Below are positions 1 through 7,027 of a stretch of DNA of 13,619 nt, in pieces (positions within the stretch are counted from its first letter, which is position 1; the number at the start of each line of letters is the position of its first letter). Below the pieces are notes generated by a model. It was not told the DNA's origin, searched no databases, and saw only the letters and a list, made by a program, of their open reading frames with translations. The position numbers and the translations under genes were made by a program. The DNA is from an uncultured Armatimonadota bacterium. Its GTDB lineage: Bacteria > Armatimonadota > Armatimonadia > Armatimonadales > Armatimonadaceae. The stretch spans positions 1 through 13,619 of the forward strand of contig CAIYBQ010000011.1 in assembly GCA_903924445.1 (NCBI GenBank), in the 5' to 3' direction.

Positions 1-957
1 CCAAAGCCGCTTGGCAGCTCGTAACAAAGCACCTGCCTCTGCAATTGGAGCCTTCAGCGTTGCCTCCTGCCTGTGCTCATCGCCATCCTGATCCACCACT
101 ACCACCGCCAAACCCTTTGCAAAGACCCCGCGTCGCTGCAAGGGCTGGCTGATGACCTTTGTCAATGCATCCAGAATCTGCACAACCTGCTCCTGAAAGC
201 AACACTCATCCCCGGGAGCAAAGCGCTGCTGCTCAGTCAGCGAATCCGGAGGCCAAAGTGGCTGAACCGGGTTTGCATCGTTGCCGACCGCAAGATCTGC
301 GAGACGCAGGGCATCCACACGCAGTGACTTTGGAAGACGCTGCGGCGTAACACGGATGACATCTCCAAGCTTTGTCACCCCCGCTTTACGGAAACGCTCC
401 TGAAGTGCCGGGGACAGCCCAAGCGAAATGTCTGAAAGCTCTATATTTCCTAGCGCCAGCCATGCATCCGCTGCCTGCAAAACCGCCGTTGCAAACCTAG
501 CATCCGGAAAGGGACGCCTGCACTTGCGCATCGCATGAAATGCCAGCCACTTCGACCGTCCTGCACCCGCACGCACCGCACACCCCAGAATTTCCGCAAG
601 ATCAGCTCCAAGCGTTTCAAGCCATGGCTCCACCGGGATGTCATCAAGGTGCACATAGCAGCGCTCAAGGCCATCCGGTTCGACATAACACGACTCAATC
701 GCAAGCCGGTCCCACGCCTGCTCAACCGCTGCACGCACCGCTTGAGGGTCATCCGGATGAACACATAAACCCGGACAGAGTGACCGTGCTGCAAGAATTG
801 TCTGACCAGTGCGGATACCACTTGCACCTGCCTTGGGGCAGGCTTGATGAACGGTTGTGGTATCGGTTGTGATCACCAATGGGGTTTCGGGGGTGATTCC
901 CTGGATACTGCGGGCGATACGCAGACGGATTCCACGCCAGTCAAAGCAAGTAATCAT
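1..957 (-). CDS. ImuB-like Y-family DNA polymerase, 5' part (3' end outside window)
   Basis: The frame is open from ATG at 957 to base 1 (319 codons, no stop), so the C-terminus is missing. Y-family hallmarks are visible: palm start with Asp6 (CFDW, residues 4-7); a segment near 40-62 (A-C-P-K-A-G-A-S-G-I, then AARSLCP) typical of palm/fingers; an acidic stretch at 93-106 (EPDG then LDD) where Pol IV carries its SxDEA(Y/F)LD motif; a thumb-like region near 178-212; and a little-finger-like region from about 213, with PPDSL at 236-240. The SIDEA motif is not intact, which points to ImuB, the non-catalytic partner in the ImuA/ImuB/DnaE2 mutasome, rather than to DinB. Family membership is inference from motifs. 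An in-frame ATG at 969 is an alternative start; neither start has a strong ribosome site. Two LexA-like palindromes and a promoter precede it, so SOS induction is likely. No imuA or dnaE2 is visible here. Confidence 0.8.
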   Translation of the reverse strand, partial: MITCFDWRGIRLRIARSIQGITPETPLVITTDTTTVHQACPKAGASGIRTGQTILAARSLCPGLCVHPDDPQAVRAAVEQAWDRLAIESCYVEPDGLERCYVHLDDIPVEPWLETLGADLAEILGCAVRAGAGRSKWLAFHAMRKCRRPFPDARFATAVLQAADAWLALGNIELSDISLGLSPALQERFRKAGVTKLGDVIRVTPQRLPKSLRVDALRLADLAVGNDANPVQPLWPPDSLTEQQRFAPGDECCFQEQVVQILDALTKVISQPLQRRGVFAKGLAVVVVDQDGDEHRQEATLKAPIAEAGALLRAAKRLW

Positions 958-976
958 TAAGGGGGGCATTTCCAAT

Positions 977-990
977 CGAACAGTTGTTTG
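977..990. promoter_or_regulatory. LexA-like operator, proximal copy
   Basis: CGAACAGTTGTTTG is a near-palindrome matching the Gram-positive LexA box CGAAC-N4-GTTCG in all but one half-site position (GTTTG for GTTCG). It lies just downstream of the predicted transcription start (about 993) of the polymerase gene, where bound repressor would block RNA polymerase. Assignment to LexA is inference; no lexA gene is in the window. Confidence 0.55.
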
Positions 991-1000
991 CAGGACTACT

Positions 1001-1029
1001 ATACTAATGGGTTGCAATCCGGAAATCAA
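1001..1029 (-). promoter_or_regulatory. Promoter of the Y-family polymerase gene
   Basis: On the minus strand TTGATT (1029-1024) and TAGTAT (1006-1001) are separated by exactly 17 nt. The -35 hexamer shares bases with the distal operator, and the proximal operator follows the -10 element by 10 nt. The implied leader to the ATG at 957 is about 35 nt. Confidence 0.5.
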
Positions 1030-1040
1030 ACAATTGTTTG
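1027..1040. promoter_or_regulatory. LexA-like operator, distal copy
   Basis: CAAACAATTGTTTG is a perfect 14-nt palindrome with the same RAAC-N4-GTTYG layout as the box at 977-990. It overlaps the first three bases of the predicted -35 hexamer. The two centres are 50 nt apart, close to five helical turns, which would allow cooperative binding. Confidence 0.5.
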
Positions 1041-1068
1041 CTTGTTTTTAAAACACTGAAAATGCAGA

Positions 1069-1098
1069 AAAAGGGATGTCCGTGAAGACATCCCTTTT
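1069..1098 (-). terminator. Intrinsic terminator after the GYF_2 membrane protein gene
   Basis: A 12-bp perfect stem, AAAAGGGATGTC (1069-1080) with GACATCCCTTTT (1087-1098), closes a 6-nt loop. On the minus strand the stem runs into TTTTTC (to 1067), a classical U-tract, 32 nt after the stop of the upstream gene. A/T tracts on both arms could make it bidirectional. It insulates the LexA-like promoter from upstream read-through. Confidence 0.85.
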
Positions 1099-1129
1099 CT
1101 TGTCAGCACCCGAAAATTCCGGGTAGATA

Positions 1130-2842
1130 TCAGATATACGGCTCTGATGTGTATGTTTCAGCAACACGCCGTGAGCGGCGGAAGTAGATATCCCAAGCCC
1201 CACAGAAAATCTGCTCCATGACGACCATATAGAAAATACGCAGCTGGAAAGGAGACAGAGTCAGCTGGGATGCGGCATCCGAGGAGACTGGTAAACCAGG
1301 CAACGCCATCGGGACCGGACCTGCGATGAAAAACAAGGTCATCCAAATCGCCGGGAGGATAAATCTGCGCAGCTCAAGGTGACGCTCTGCATAGACACGG
1401 CCCTTTTGATCACCCGTTAGAACCTTGTGTCCAACCACAACACCGTAGGCATGGAAGAGGAACGCTGCCGCGGCCTCAACCAGATATGGAACCACCCCTG
1501 CACTGATCTTAAATGTGCCTGCTGTTGCAATCTGAATCGCAAAACCATACATCGCAAGGCTTACAAGTGGGATTGCATACAGAAGGCCACCAAAGACTGC
1601 GATGCCGCCGGTGGGCACGACGCGCACATTGGATGACCGCATCCGGCGTTCAGCCAGCCGCGCTTCAATCCGTGAGCAGACATTGTTAATCTCAACATCT
1701 TCGGCATTCCGCTCAGCTGCGGTACGGCGCTCGGTTGGCACGCTTGGCGCTGGGGTAACAGGAGGCTGAGACAGCGCAGCCGCAGGCTGGAATCCTGAAA
1801 AACTGGTACCTGCGGAGGAATCCTGCAAAACAGGTGCCGCGATGGGAACAACCGGAGCAGGGGCTGTGATGGCTTCCACCACGACTGGGGGCACAACTGG
1901 AACCAGCGCCGTTGATGGAACGACAGGCGCATCAGCGGGTGGTTCCGTATGTTTCAGAACCGCTGTAACGACAGGCTCAACCACCGGAGCAGGAGCAGGT
2001 ATCGGTTGCGGCTGAACAATGTCAACCGCTTCTACAGCTGCTTCCACCGCTGCCGGTTCATGTACATCAGGCACCACGCTCAGTGGAGCAGAATGCTCTG
2101 CTATTTCGATATTGCTTTCTTGAGCAGCTTCTGCAACAACATCTTTTGCACTAACATCAACTGCATTCGAATCATCGACAGCAGACACCGGGGTCAGAGG
2201 AAATTCAGCAGTGACCAGAAAATCTGCCGCAGCATCCTGCTGCAAAATAACATCCAGTGCCACGGCCTCAGATTCAGCAGGCTGAATGTCTGCCTGCGTC
2301 TCCGTTACAGACTCTGTGGCTACCGCAGTCTCAACAACCGCATCCACACCCACAGCTGTAAGAGGCTCATCATCTGAGAGGACATTCGCGAAAGGACGCT
2401 CCTGATAGTCAACAGCGACTTTCAGAGGAAGGATGGCATCCACGGATGACAACCTGTCCATATCGAGATCAAGGTTTAGAGGTGCACGCTCGCTTGGCCA
2501 GTTAGGAACATCGGGGACGCCCGTACCACGCGCATGTGGGATATCCGGGCCGACCACACTGTCATCCCATTGATGCGCAGGATGGGAAGGGACACCGACA
2601 GCTTCCAACTCTTGACGCATTCCCTGGGAAACGGCGATAGGGGAGCTATGAACCGTATCAAGCTCTTCCTCGGCTGGGTTCTGCTCGCCTGCAAACATCT
2701 GGTCAAGAGGAGTCCCTTCGGACTCTTCCACTTTCCATGCGCGGTCTACAGCAGAAATAAGGCCGGCGCTGAGGAGCTCCTGAAGCTGGGATTCCGTAAA
2801 GGGTCCCAGTTTTCGATCATTCTTTAGCACAAAATACAGCAT
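1130..2842 (-). CDS. GYF_2 (DUF4339) domain protein with disordered linker and four membrane segments
   Basis: 570 residues from ATG at 2842. Residues 2-50 read as a GYF_2 module (Y-F-V-L, then GPFTESQLQELLSAG, with aromatic Trp36), a small domain thought to bind proline-rich or other peptides. Residues about 55-368 are low complexity, rich in Ala, Val, Pro, Glu and Asp and with repeated PAPAPVV-type runs, so probably disordered. A charged helix with many Arg and Glu (about 370-403) leads into four hydrophobic segments near 413-438, 449-472, 493-518 and 527-551. The C-terminus is Arg-rich, then acidic. The likely picture is an inner-membrane protein with a cytoplasmic GYF domain on a long tether; the ligand is unknown. 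It sits alone between a promoter and a strong terminator. I recognise the N-terminal domain but no family for the membrane part. Confidence 0.85.
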   Translation of the reverse strand: MLYFVLKNDRKLGPFTESQLQELLSAGLISAVDRAWKVEESEGTPLDQMFAGEQNPAEEELDTVHSSPIAVSQGMRQELEAVGVPSHPAHQWDDSVVGPDIPHARGTGVPDVPNWPSERAPLNLDLDMDRLSSVDAILPLKVAVDYQERPFANVLSDDEPLTAVGVDAVVETAVATESVTETQADIQPAESEAVALDVILQQDAAADFLVTAEFPLTPVSAVDDSNAVDVSAKDVVAEAAQESNIEIAEHSAPLSVVPDVHEPAAVEAAVEAVDIVQPQPIPAPAPVVEPVVTAVLKHTEPPADAPVVPSTALVPVVPPVVVEAITAPAPVVPIAAPVLQDSSAGTSFSGFQPAAALSQPPVTPAPSVPTERRTAAERNAEDVEINNVCSRIEARLAERRMRSSNVRVVPTGGIAVFGGLLYAIPLVSLAMYGFAIQIATAGTFKISAGVVPYLVEAAAAFLFHAYGVVVGHKVLTGDQKGRVYAERHLELRRFILPAIWMTLFFIAGPVPMALPGLPVSSDAASQLTLSPFQLRIFYMVVMEQIFCGAWDIYFRRSRRVAETYTSEPYI

Positions 2843-2892
2843 TAGGATTCACTCGTACCGTAGGGTCAGGCCCTGTGTCAGCACGAAACAAA

Positions 2893-2901
2893 ATCATAAC
2901 A
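2893..2901 (-). promoter_or_regulatory. Extended -10 promoter of the GYF_2 protein gene
   Basis: The minus strand carries TGTTATGAT (2901-2893), a TGn extended -10 with a good TATGAT hexamer. No convincing -35 lies 17 nt upstream, which extended -10 promoters can tolerate. The leader to the ATG at 2842 would be about 45 nt. Confidence 0.45.
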
Positions 2902-2937
2902 CGTACCGTGCCAAACGAGGGTTGAGAAACACAGTAC

Positions 2938-2958
2938 AATCACCCGTTTTTGGTGATT
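2938..2958 (-). other. Inverted repeat after the glycosyltransferase gene
   Basis: AATCACC (2938-2944) pairs with GGTGATT (2952-2958) around a 7-nt loop, 46 nt past the stop of the glycosyltransferase gene. The oligo-T lies in the loop on the plus strand and no U-tract follows on the minus strand. It is therefore a weak terminator at best, or an mRNA 3' hairpin. Confidence 0.35.
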
Positions 2959-3003
2959 CTACGACTACTTTTGCGTAAGCACTCTGCATAACAACGTAGT
3001 CAA

Positions 3004-4161
3004 TCAAGCACCAGGTGCTTTCTGATGCTCTGCAATCAGGCGCACATACATCTGACGTATATGCGACACCATTTCTGGGACACTCGGGCGAACTGGGGAT
3101 GCCAGCGCTTCCGCAGACATCTGGTGGCGCAAAACATCATCTGCGACAAGCCGTAACAAGGCTCCCGCGAAGGCATCGAGCTCTGGAGGAACCACCAACG
3201 CATCAACATTATTTCTGACAAACTCCGCAGCTCCACCACCGGTTACTGCCACGCATGGCAGGCCACAGGATTGCGCTTCGCCAAGGACCAGCCCCTGCGT
3301 TTCCGTGTAGCTGGGAAATGCAAAAATATCTGCCATCCCGTAGTAATCCACCAAACGCTCACGCGAGACCGGACCCACAAAATGCGTCCGTCTGTCCATC
3401 CCGAGCTCAGCTGAAAACTCCGCCTGCGAGTCGCCATCCGGCCCCCCGCCAACCATCACCAAATGACAGTTCTCCGGCAATCTGGCAAAGCTCTCCAGTA
3501 ACAACCGACAGTTCTTTTCCCAAGCTATCCTGCCGACGTACAACACCACGCGGTCATCCGGCTGAATGCCCATCAGTGTGCGAAGCGCCCCCGCGCGCTC
3601 TGCATCCACCACCCCTGGGAGCGAGACGCCCGTTGGGTGCACTTCCATCGGACAAGGCATCCGCATTTCCGTGCGCAGCTGGATTTCTGTATCCTTGCTA
3701 GGAACCGTAAGCAGGGCGCACCCACTGTAGAACTGGGTCAGGACAGTGCGCAGCCACCAGCGGCTAACCGGTGGTGGGAAGGGGGAGTAGTGGATGTACG
3801 AAAAGTACAGCGTGTGAAACGTTGAGACATGTGGCACTCCAAGGCGCCGTGCAAGCCTGTGGCCATAGAGTCCAAGCCCAAACGGGTGGTGCGAGTGGAC
3901 GATGTCGACATCGATGTTATCCAACCGATGCGAAAGCGGGCCATACGGTGGGTAGGCAAAGGGGTTACGTGTGTTCCATGGGCTGACCCAGCTTGGGACG
4001 CGCTGCACGTAGAGCGGGTCGAGGTCGGCGCCCGGCATATCCGGACAGACGATGATGACTTCATCCCCGCCCGCCATCAGCTCATCCGCAAGCGTACGCA
4101 CACTCGCCGTCACGCCATTGACAACCGGGTACCAGCTCTCCGTCAGTAGTGCGATTCTCAA
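3004..4161 (-). CDS. GT4-family retaining glycosyltransferase, probably acting on a lipid acceptor
   Basis: 385 residues, GT-B fold. The N-terminal domain starts MRIALLTESWYP-VNGV, the acceptor-side start typical of GT4 enzymes. Residues 88-125 (HSHHPFGLGL, then STFHTLY and YIHY) resemble 1,2-diacylglycerol 3-alpha-glucosyltransferases and related glycolipid synthases. The donor-binding C-terminal half shows YVGR (208-211) with K216, GGGPDG (238-243), and the EX7E signature at E287 and E295 (TETQG then GEA). It probably transfers a hexose from a nucleotide sugar to a membrane lipid at the cytoplasmic face; the lipid acceptor is inferred by similarity, the GT4 class is firm. The start is TTG at 4161, overlapping the stop of the DUF192 gene by 4 nt, with AGGGA 7 nt ahead, so translation is probably coupled. 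It is the last gene of the ndk-queA run. Confidence 0.93.
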   Translation of the reverse strand: MRIALLTESWYPVVNGVTASVRTLADELMAGGDEVIIVCPDMPGADLDPLYVQRVPSWVSPWNTRNPFAYPPYGPLSHRLDNIDVDIVHSHHPFGLGLYGHRLARRLGVPHVSTFHTLYFSYIHYSPFPPPVSRWWLRTVLTQFYSGCALLTVPSKDTEIQLRTEMRMPCPMEVHPTGVSLPGVVDAERAGALRTLMGIQPDDRVVLYVGRIAWEKNCRLLLESFARLPENCHLVMVGGGPDGDSQAEFSAELGMDRRTHFVGPVSRERLVDYYGMADIFAFPSYTETQGLVLGEAQSCGLPCVAVTGGGAAEFVRNNVDALVVPPELDAFAGALLRLVADDVLRHQMSAEALASPVRPSVPEMVSHIRQMYVRLIAEHQKAPGA

Positions 4162-4544
4162 CGGACATCCCTTATCGCAAGCTGTGCACCTGTCGGAACA
4201 TCGCCAAGGGCATCGCCCGATGTCTCCAGAATCCCAAGCGTTCCAGGCGGAGCCAAGTAGACTTTATTGGGGAGAAGAGATAGCGAACCAAGGCTGGTAT
4301 ACGATGCTGAGAGCCAGACACCTGTCATCTGAAAACGCATCCCAAAGGTATGCACGCCCACGGATGTTGGAATCATCACCACTCCATTCCACGTATCTGG
4401 AAAGGCGTGGCGTCCAATAAGTTGTTGCCACCAGCTCCTGCAGACCATTAGGTGTTCCGACCTGCGTGCACCATCGCACCACAGCTGCTGTATCGCGTTA
4501 CGTGAGATCGTCCTGCCCCCCACTTTTCCCAAGACGGGTTTCAA
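4158..4544 (-). CDS. DUF192 family protein
   Basis: 128 residues from the furthest TTG. The DUF192 core is recognisable: a GR turn near 44-45, VHTFGMRF at 64-71, a beta segment, a Pro-rich turn (LAPPGT, 97-102), then ILETSGDAL and the closing VPTGAQLAI at 116-124. Family members often read GMRFPIDVVFLD at the core; here that stretch is degenerate (QMTGVWLSA). DUF192 proteins are small beta-rich proteins of unknown biochemical role. I see no signal peptide. The true start is uncertain: TTG 4544 overlaps the upstream HTH gene by 47 nt, whereas GTG 4523 would overlap by 26 nt; neither has a good ribosome site. The 3' end overlaps the glycosyltransferase start by 4 nt, so the three genes are probably translated from one message. 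Confidence 0.8.
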   Translation of the reverse strand: MKPVLGKVGGRTISRNAIQQLWCDGARRSEHLMVCRSWWQQLIGRHAFPDTWNGVVMIPTSVGVHTFGMRFQMTGVWLSASYTSLGSLSLLPNKVYLAPPGTLGILETSGDALGDVPTGAQLAIRDVR

Positions 4545-5169
4545 AAACCCGCATCACATCGGAGACGCGGAAGCGACGATGCTTCCCGATGGTCCTCCGG
4601 TGAACCAGTGTCCCGGCCTTTGTCATCCGTCGAACCGTCGCATCACAGACATCCAGCAGCTGCGCCGCTTCATCCAGTGAAATCTCATTGTCCAATATTT
4701 TGAGGATGGTTTGGTCGCGCGTCGGGTCTGTTGTCGGAGCAACATCCACAAGCCGGCCGTTCATCTGGTGGACCAGAATCTGGATATGCCGGGGGACTGC
4801 CTGCCAGAGACGGAGGACATCCTCGTATGTTTCAGGGATTTCAGGTGGAATCGATGCACTGTCCGCTTCAAGTTCGAGAACTCCCTGGCGGATTTTTCCA
4901 CCTGCAATGGCATCGATAAGCGCCGATGCCGTAATAGCCGGTTGTACCACGGGGGCGATGGTGCGTTGCGGTGTTTGCTTTACCAGAGCGGGCGATGCAC
5001 CAACGGCAGGGTCATCCAGCTTTGCCTTAGCGAGGCGCTGGGCTTCTTCGATGGGCATTGTGACGCCATCCACGATGACGTAGCGTCCCCGTGCTGTAGT
5101 CTCCCGAGGCGCGCCCGTGGTGACACCACGTGCCTTCAGAAAGTCTTGATATGCATCCATTGCCGGCAT
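4498..5169 (-). CDS. Excisionase-type (HTH_17-like) DNA-binding protein with long N-terminal extension
   Basis: 223 residues from ATG at 5169; a second in-frame ATG at 5160 is an equal candidate because neither has a clear ribosome site. Residues about 163-211 form a winged HTH of the excisionase/MerR type: SLDEAAQLLDV, ATVRRMTKAG as recognition helix, then the basic wing HRRTIGKHRRF and a closing helix (SDVMRVFE). The first 160 residues are not a family I recognise: an amphipathic N-terminus, a YVIVDGVTMP beta segment near 30-39, a Pro/Gln/Thr-rich linker near 60-80, and a helical part near 115-140. It starts 38 nt after queA and its end overlaps the DUF192 gene. It is a probable transcription regulator rather than a phage excisionase, since no integrase or phage genes adjoin it. 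Its target is unknown. Confidence 0.8.
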   Translation of the reverse strand: MPAMDAYQDFLKARGVTTGAPRETTARGRYVIVDGVTMPIEEAQRLAKAKLDDPAVGASPALVKQTPQRTIAPVVQPAITASALIDAIAGGKIRQGVLELEADSASIPPEIPETYEDVLRLWQAVPRHIQILVHQMNGRLVDVAPTTDPTRDQTILKILDNEISLDEAAQLLDVCDATVRRMTKAGTLVHRRTIGKHRRFRVSDVMRVFETRLGKSGGQDDLT

Positions 5170-5207
5170 CGTTTTAGGTACCCGTGTCTCCGGATGATTC
5201 TACGCCA

Positions 5208-6257
5208 TCAGGACGCATCAGGCAGAATCAGCATCGCATCCCCAAAGCTTAGAAAGCGATAGTCATTTGTGAGTGCGGCTTCGTATGCGGAATGCAGGCC
5301 ATCGATGCCAAGGAGTGTCGCTACCAGCAGCAGGAGCGTAGAGCCAGGCTGATGGAAGTTTGTCAGGAGGCCATCCACGCTACGGATTTTCTGTCCAGGA
5401 TAGATATAGATGTCTGTATCGCCATCAAAGGGGGCAATCCGGACACCATCCGGGGCATTCCGTGCCGCCGTTTCCAGTGCGCGGAGACTGGTGGTCCCGA
5501 TCGCGATGACGCGTCCGGTGCAGGCATTGACCTTGTCTGCGGTTTCTTGTGTCACGTGGATGTATTCCGCGTGCATCAGGTGTTTGGTGATGTCATCCGT
5601 GCACTTGATCGGCCGAAAGGTCCCGAGACCAACGGAGAGGAGTACGCGGGCGGTTTCGATGCCATTTGCTGCGAGAGTGTCAAGGAGCTCTGCAGTAAAG
5701 TGCAGTCCTGCTGTGGGGGCTGCGGCGCTTCCGGGGACCCGGTTGTAGACCGTTTGGTAGCGTTCACGGTCATCGAGATGTTCGTGAATATACGGCGGAA
5801 GCGGGACGCGGCCCTGTGTTTCGAGGGTTTGGCGCAACATCTCAGGGTCGCCCTGAAAGTGGAGGACACGGATGCCTTCTGTGAGGATATCACCGACGGT
5901 ACACGTGAGGTTGGTATCTGCGAAGTGGAGTGTGTCTCCGGGGCGTGCAGCCTTCCCTGGGCGTACGAGGGCTTCGTAGGCGGCTGGCCCGCTGGGGAGG
6001 TGGGGCCCCAGCACAAGCGCTTCCCGGTAACCTCCGCCAGGGCCTTGCCCGACAAGGCGTACAGCACTCACACGTGTTTCATTGATGACAAGGAGGTCTC
6101 CGGGTTTCAGGAGTTCTGTGATCTGGTGAAAGATGATGTGAGAGTGGGAGCCACTGCGCGGGTCGACATGCAAAAGCCGCGCGGAGTCGCGCGGCTCAAG
6201 CGGTGTCTGCGCGATGCGGTCATCCGGGAGGATGTAATTAAACGCATCTAGTCGCAT
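5208..6257 (-). CDS. queA: S-adenosylmethionine:tRNA ribosyltransferase-isomerase QueA
   Basis: 349 residues, the usual length. QueA transfers and isomerises the ribosyl part of SAM onto preQ1 at tRNA position 34, giving epoxyqueuosine. Family landmarks in order: YILPDDRIAQTPLEPRD (8-24), the INETRV substrate segment (58-63), PLPPYI (152-157), YQTVY (167-171), GSAAAPTAGLHF (176-187), VGLGTFRPI (209-217), GTTSLRALE (254-262), TDIYIYPG (281-288) and LLTNFHQPGSTLL (297-309). ATG at 6257 follows the ndk stop by 3 nt, so the two are co-transcribed. No tgt or other queuosine gene lies in the window. Confidence 0.97.
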   Translation of the reverse strand: MRLDAFNYILPDDRIAQTPLEPRDSARLLHVDPRSGSHSHIIFHQITELLKPGDLLVINETRVSAVRLVGQGPGGGYREALVLGPHLPSGPAAYEALVRPGKAARPGDTLHFADTNLTCTVGDILTEGIRVLHFQGDPEMLRQTLETQGRVPLPPYIHEHLDDRERYQTVYNRVPGSAAAPTAGLHFTAELLDTLAANGIETARVLLSVGLGTFRPIKCTDDITKHLMHAEYIHVTQETADKVNACTGRVIAIGTTSLRALETAARNAPDGVRIAPFDGDTDIYIYPGQKIRSVDGLLTNFHQPGSTLLLLVATLLGIDGLHSAYEAALTNDYRFLSFGDAMLILPDAS

Positions 6258-6260
6258 GAA

Positions 6261-6677
6261 TTAGGCCAGCAGCTCACCTTCGGAGAACCAGAGAGCCATT
6301 TCCTCTGCTGCGGTTTCAGGAGCATCTGACCCGTGGATCAGGTTGCTCATCATGTCGCAGGTGTAGTCACCACGGATGGTTCCTGGGGTGGCATTGATGG
6401 GCTTTGTAGCACCAATCATCTGGCGGCAAAGAGCGATTGCATCATTGCCTTCCCAGACCATTGCGACAACAGGGCCGCTGGTGACGAAGTCAACGAGCTC
6501 GCCAAAAAATGGCTTGTCAGAGTGCACAGCGTAGTGTGCTTCTGCGGTCTCACGGGTCGGGACGACCAGCTTGAGAGCAACTAACCGCAGGCCGCGGTTT
6601 TCAAAGCGGCGGATGATTTCGCCGGAGAGCCGACGGGCAACACCGTCGGGCTTAACCATAATGTATGTGCGTTCCAT
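6261..6677 (-). CDS. ndk: Nucleoside diphosphate kinase
   Basis: 138 residues from ATG at 6677. It balances (d)NTP pools by moving the gamma phosphate through a phospho-histidine. It starts MERTYIMVKPDGV with K9, has FFGELVDFVTSGP at 57-69, and the active-site H115 in NLIHGSD (112-118), followed by the usual ETAAEE helix. I chose 6677 over the in-frame ATG at 6719 because the longer version adds 14 unalignable residues, while GAGGAAG lies 8 nt ahead of the shorter start. It leads the ndk-queA-HTH-DUF192-GT4 run. A short GCCGC/GCGGC stem (about 6704-6719) lies in its upstream region. Confidence 0.97.
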   Translation of the reverse strand: MERTYIMVKPDGVARRLSGEIIRRFENRGLRLVALKLVVPTRETAEAHYAVHSDKPFFGELVDFVTSGPVVAMVWEGNDAIALCRQMIGATKPINATPGTIRGDYTCDMMSNLIHGSDAPETAAEEMALWFSEGELLA

Positions 6678-6733
6678 TGTTTGTGCGCTTCCTCGAGTAT
6701 CGCCGCTTGGTCGCGGCAAACCGGGAAAGTTTA

Positions 6734-6772
6734 CCGCGCCTTCAGGGAGTTTTTACATCACAGAAGGCGCGG
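6734..6772 (-). terminator. 10-bp inverted repeat between the Cys-rich protein gene and ndk
   Basis: CCGCGCCTTC (6734-6743) and GAAGGCGCGG (6763-6772) are perfect complements around a 19-nt loop, starting 9 nt after the stop of the Cys-rich protein gene. The minus-strand sequence beyond the stem (TAAACTTTCCC) is a poor U-tract. It could be a weak or factor-assisted terminator, or a 3'-stabilising hairpin. Confidence 0.5.
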
Positions 6773-6781
6773 CGTACACAA

Positions 6782-7027
6782 TTACTTGCCGGTGACCTTC
6801 TTGAAGATCTTGTCTTGATCCTTCTTGACACCATCGACACAGCCCTGGCAGCAGACCTTGACTGACTTGCCGGCGTATGCCTTGTTCTTACCGGTGTACT
6901 TAACAGAGATTGGGTTCTTGCCAAGTGGCTCGCCCATAACTGGGCATGCGGTCTGCGCCTTGGTTTGCGCCATTGCAACTGCTGCGAAAGCGGCTGTGAC
7001 AGCGACAGCCAACATCATTTTGTTCAT
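6782..7027 (-). CDS. Small secreted Cys-rich protein, YHS-like metal-binding pattern
   Basis: 81 residues, about 61 after export. Residues 1-20 are a clear Sec signal peptide: Lys3, an Ala/Val core, and cleavage expected after AMA. The mature part has one Cys in CPVMG (28-32) and three in VCCQGC (58-63), then KKDQDKIFKK. The spacing CPV-G then Y-x-G-K then V-C-C-x-G-C then an Asp/Lys-rich tail is like small YHS/TRASH-type proteins that bind transition metals through Cys. That is resemblance, not a firm family call. The protein is Lys-rich and basic, unlike its neighbours. A consensus promoter and an AGAGGGG ribosome site 5-6 nt before ATG at 7027 suggest good expression. No copper or cytochrome genes are nearby. 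Confidence 0.85.
   Translation of the reverse strand: MNKMMLAVAVTAAFAAVAMAQTKAQTACPVMGEPLGKNPISVKYTGKNKAYAGKSVKVCCQGCVDGVKKDQDKIFKKVTGK

Noticed and set aside
73..827. Short open frames on either strand near the left edge
   Set aside because: They overlap the single long minus-strand frame 957 to 1, which carries clear Y-family polymerase features.
4498..5169. HTH protein as a phage excisionase
   Set aside because: It is three times the usual excisionase length, sits inside a housekeeping operon between queA and DUF192, and no phage genes are present.
5292..6251. 319-residue open frame on the plus strand across queA
   Set aside because: It lies wholly antisense to a clear queA, its translation resembles no protein, and it has no ribosome site. 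It is a shadow frame.
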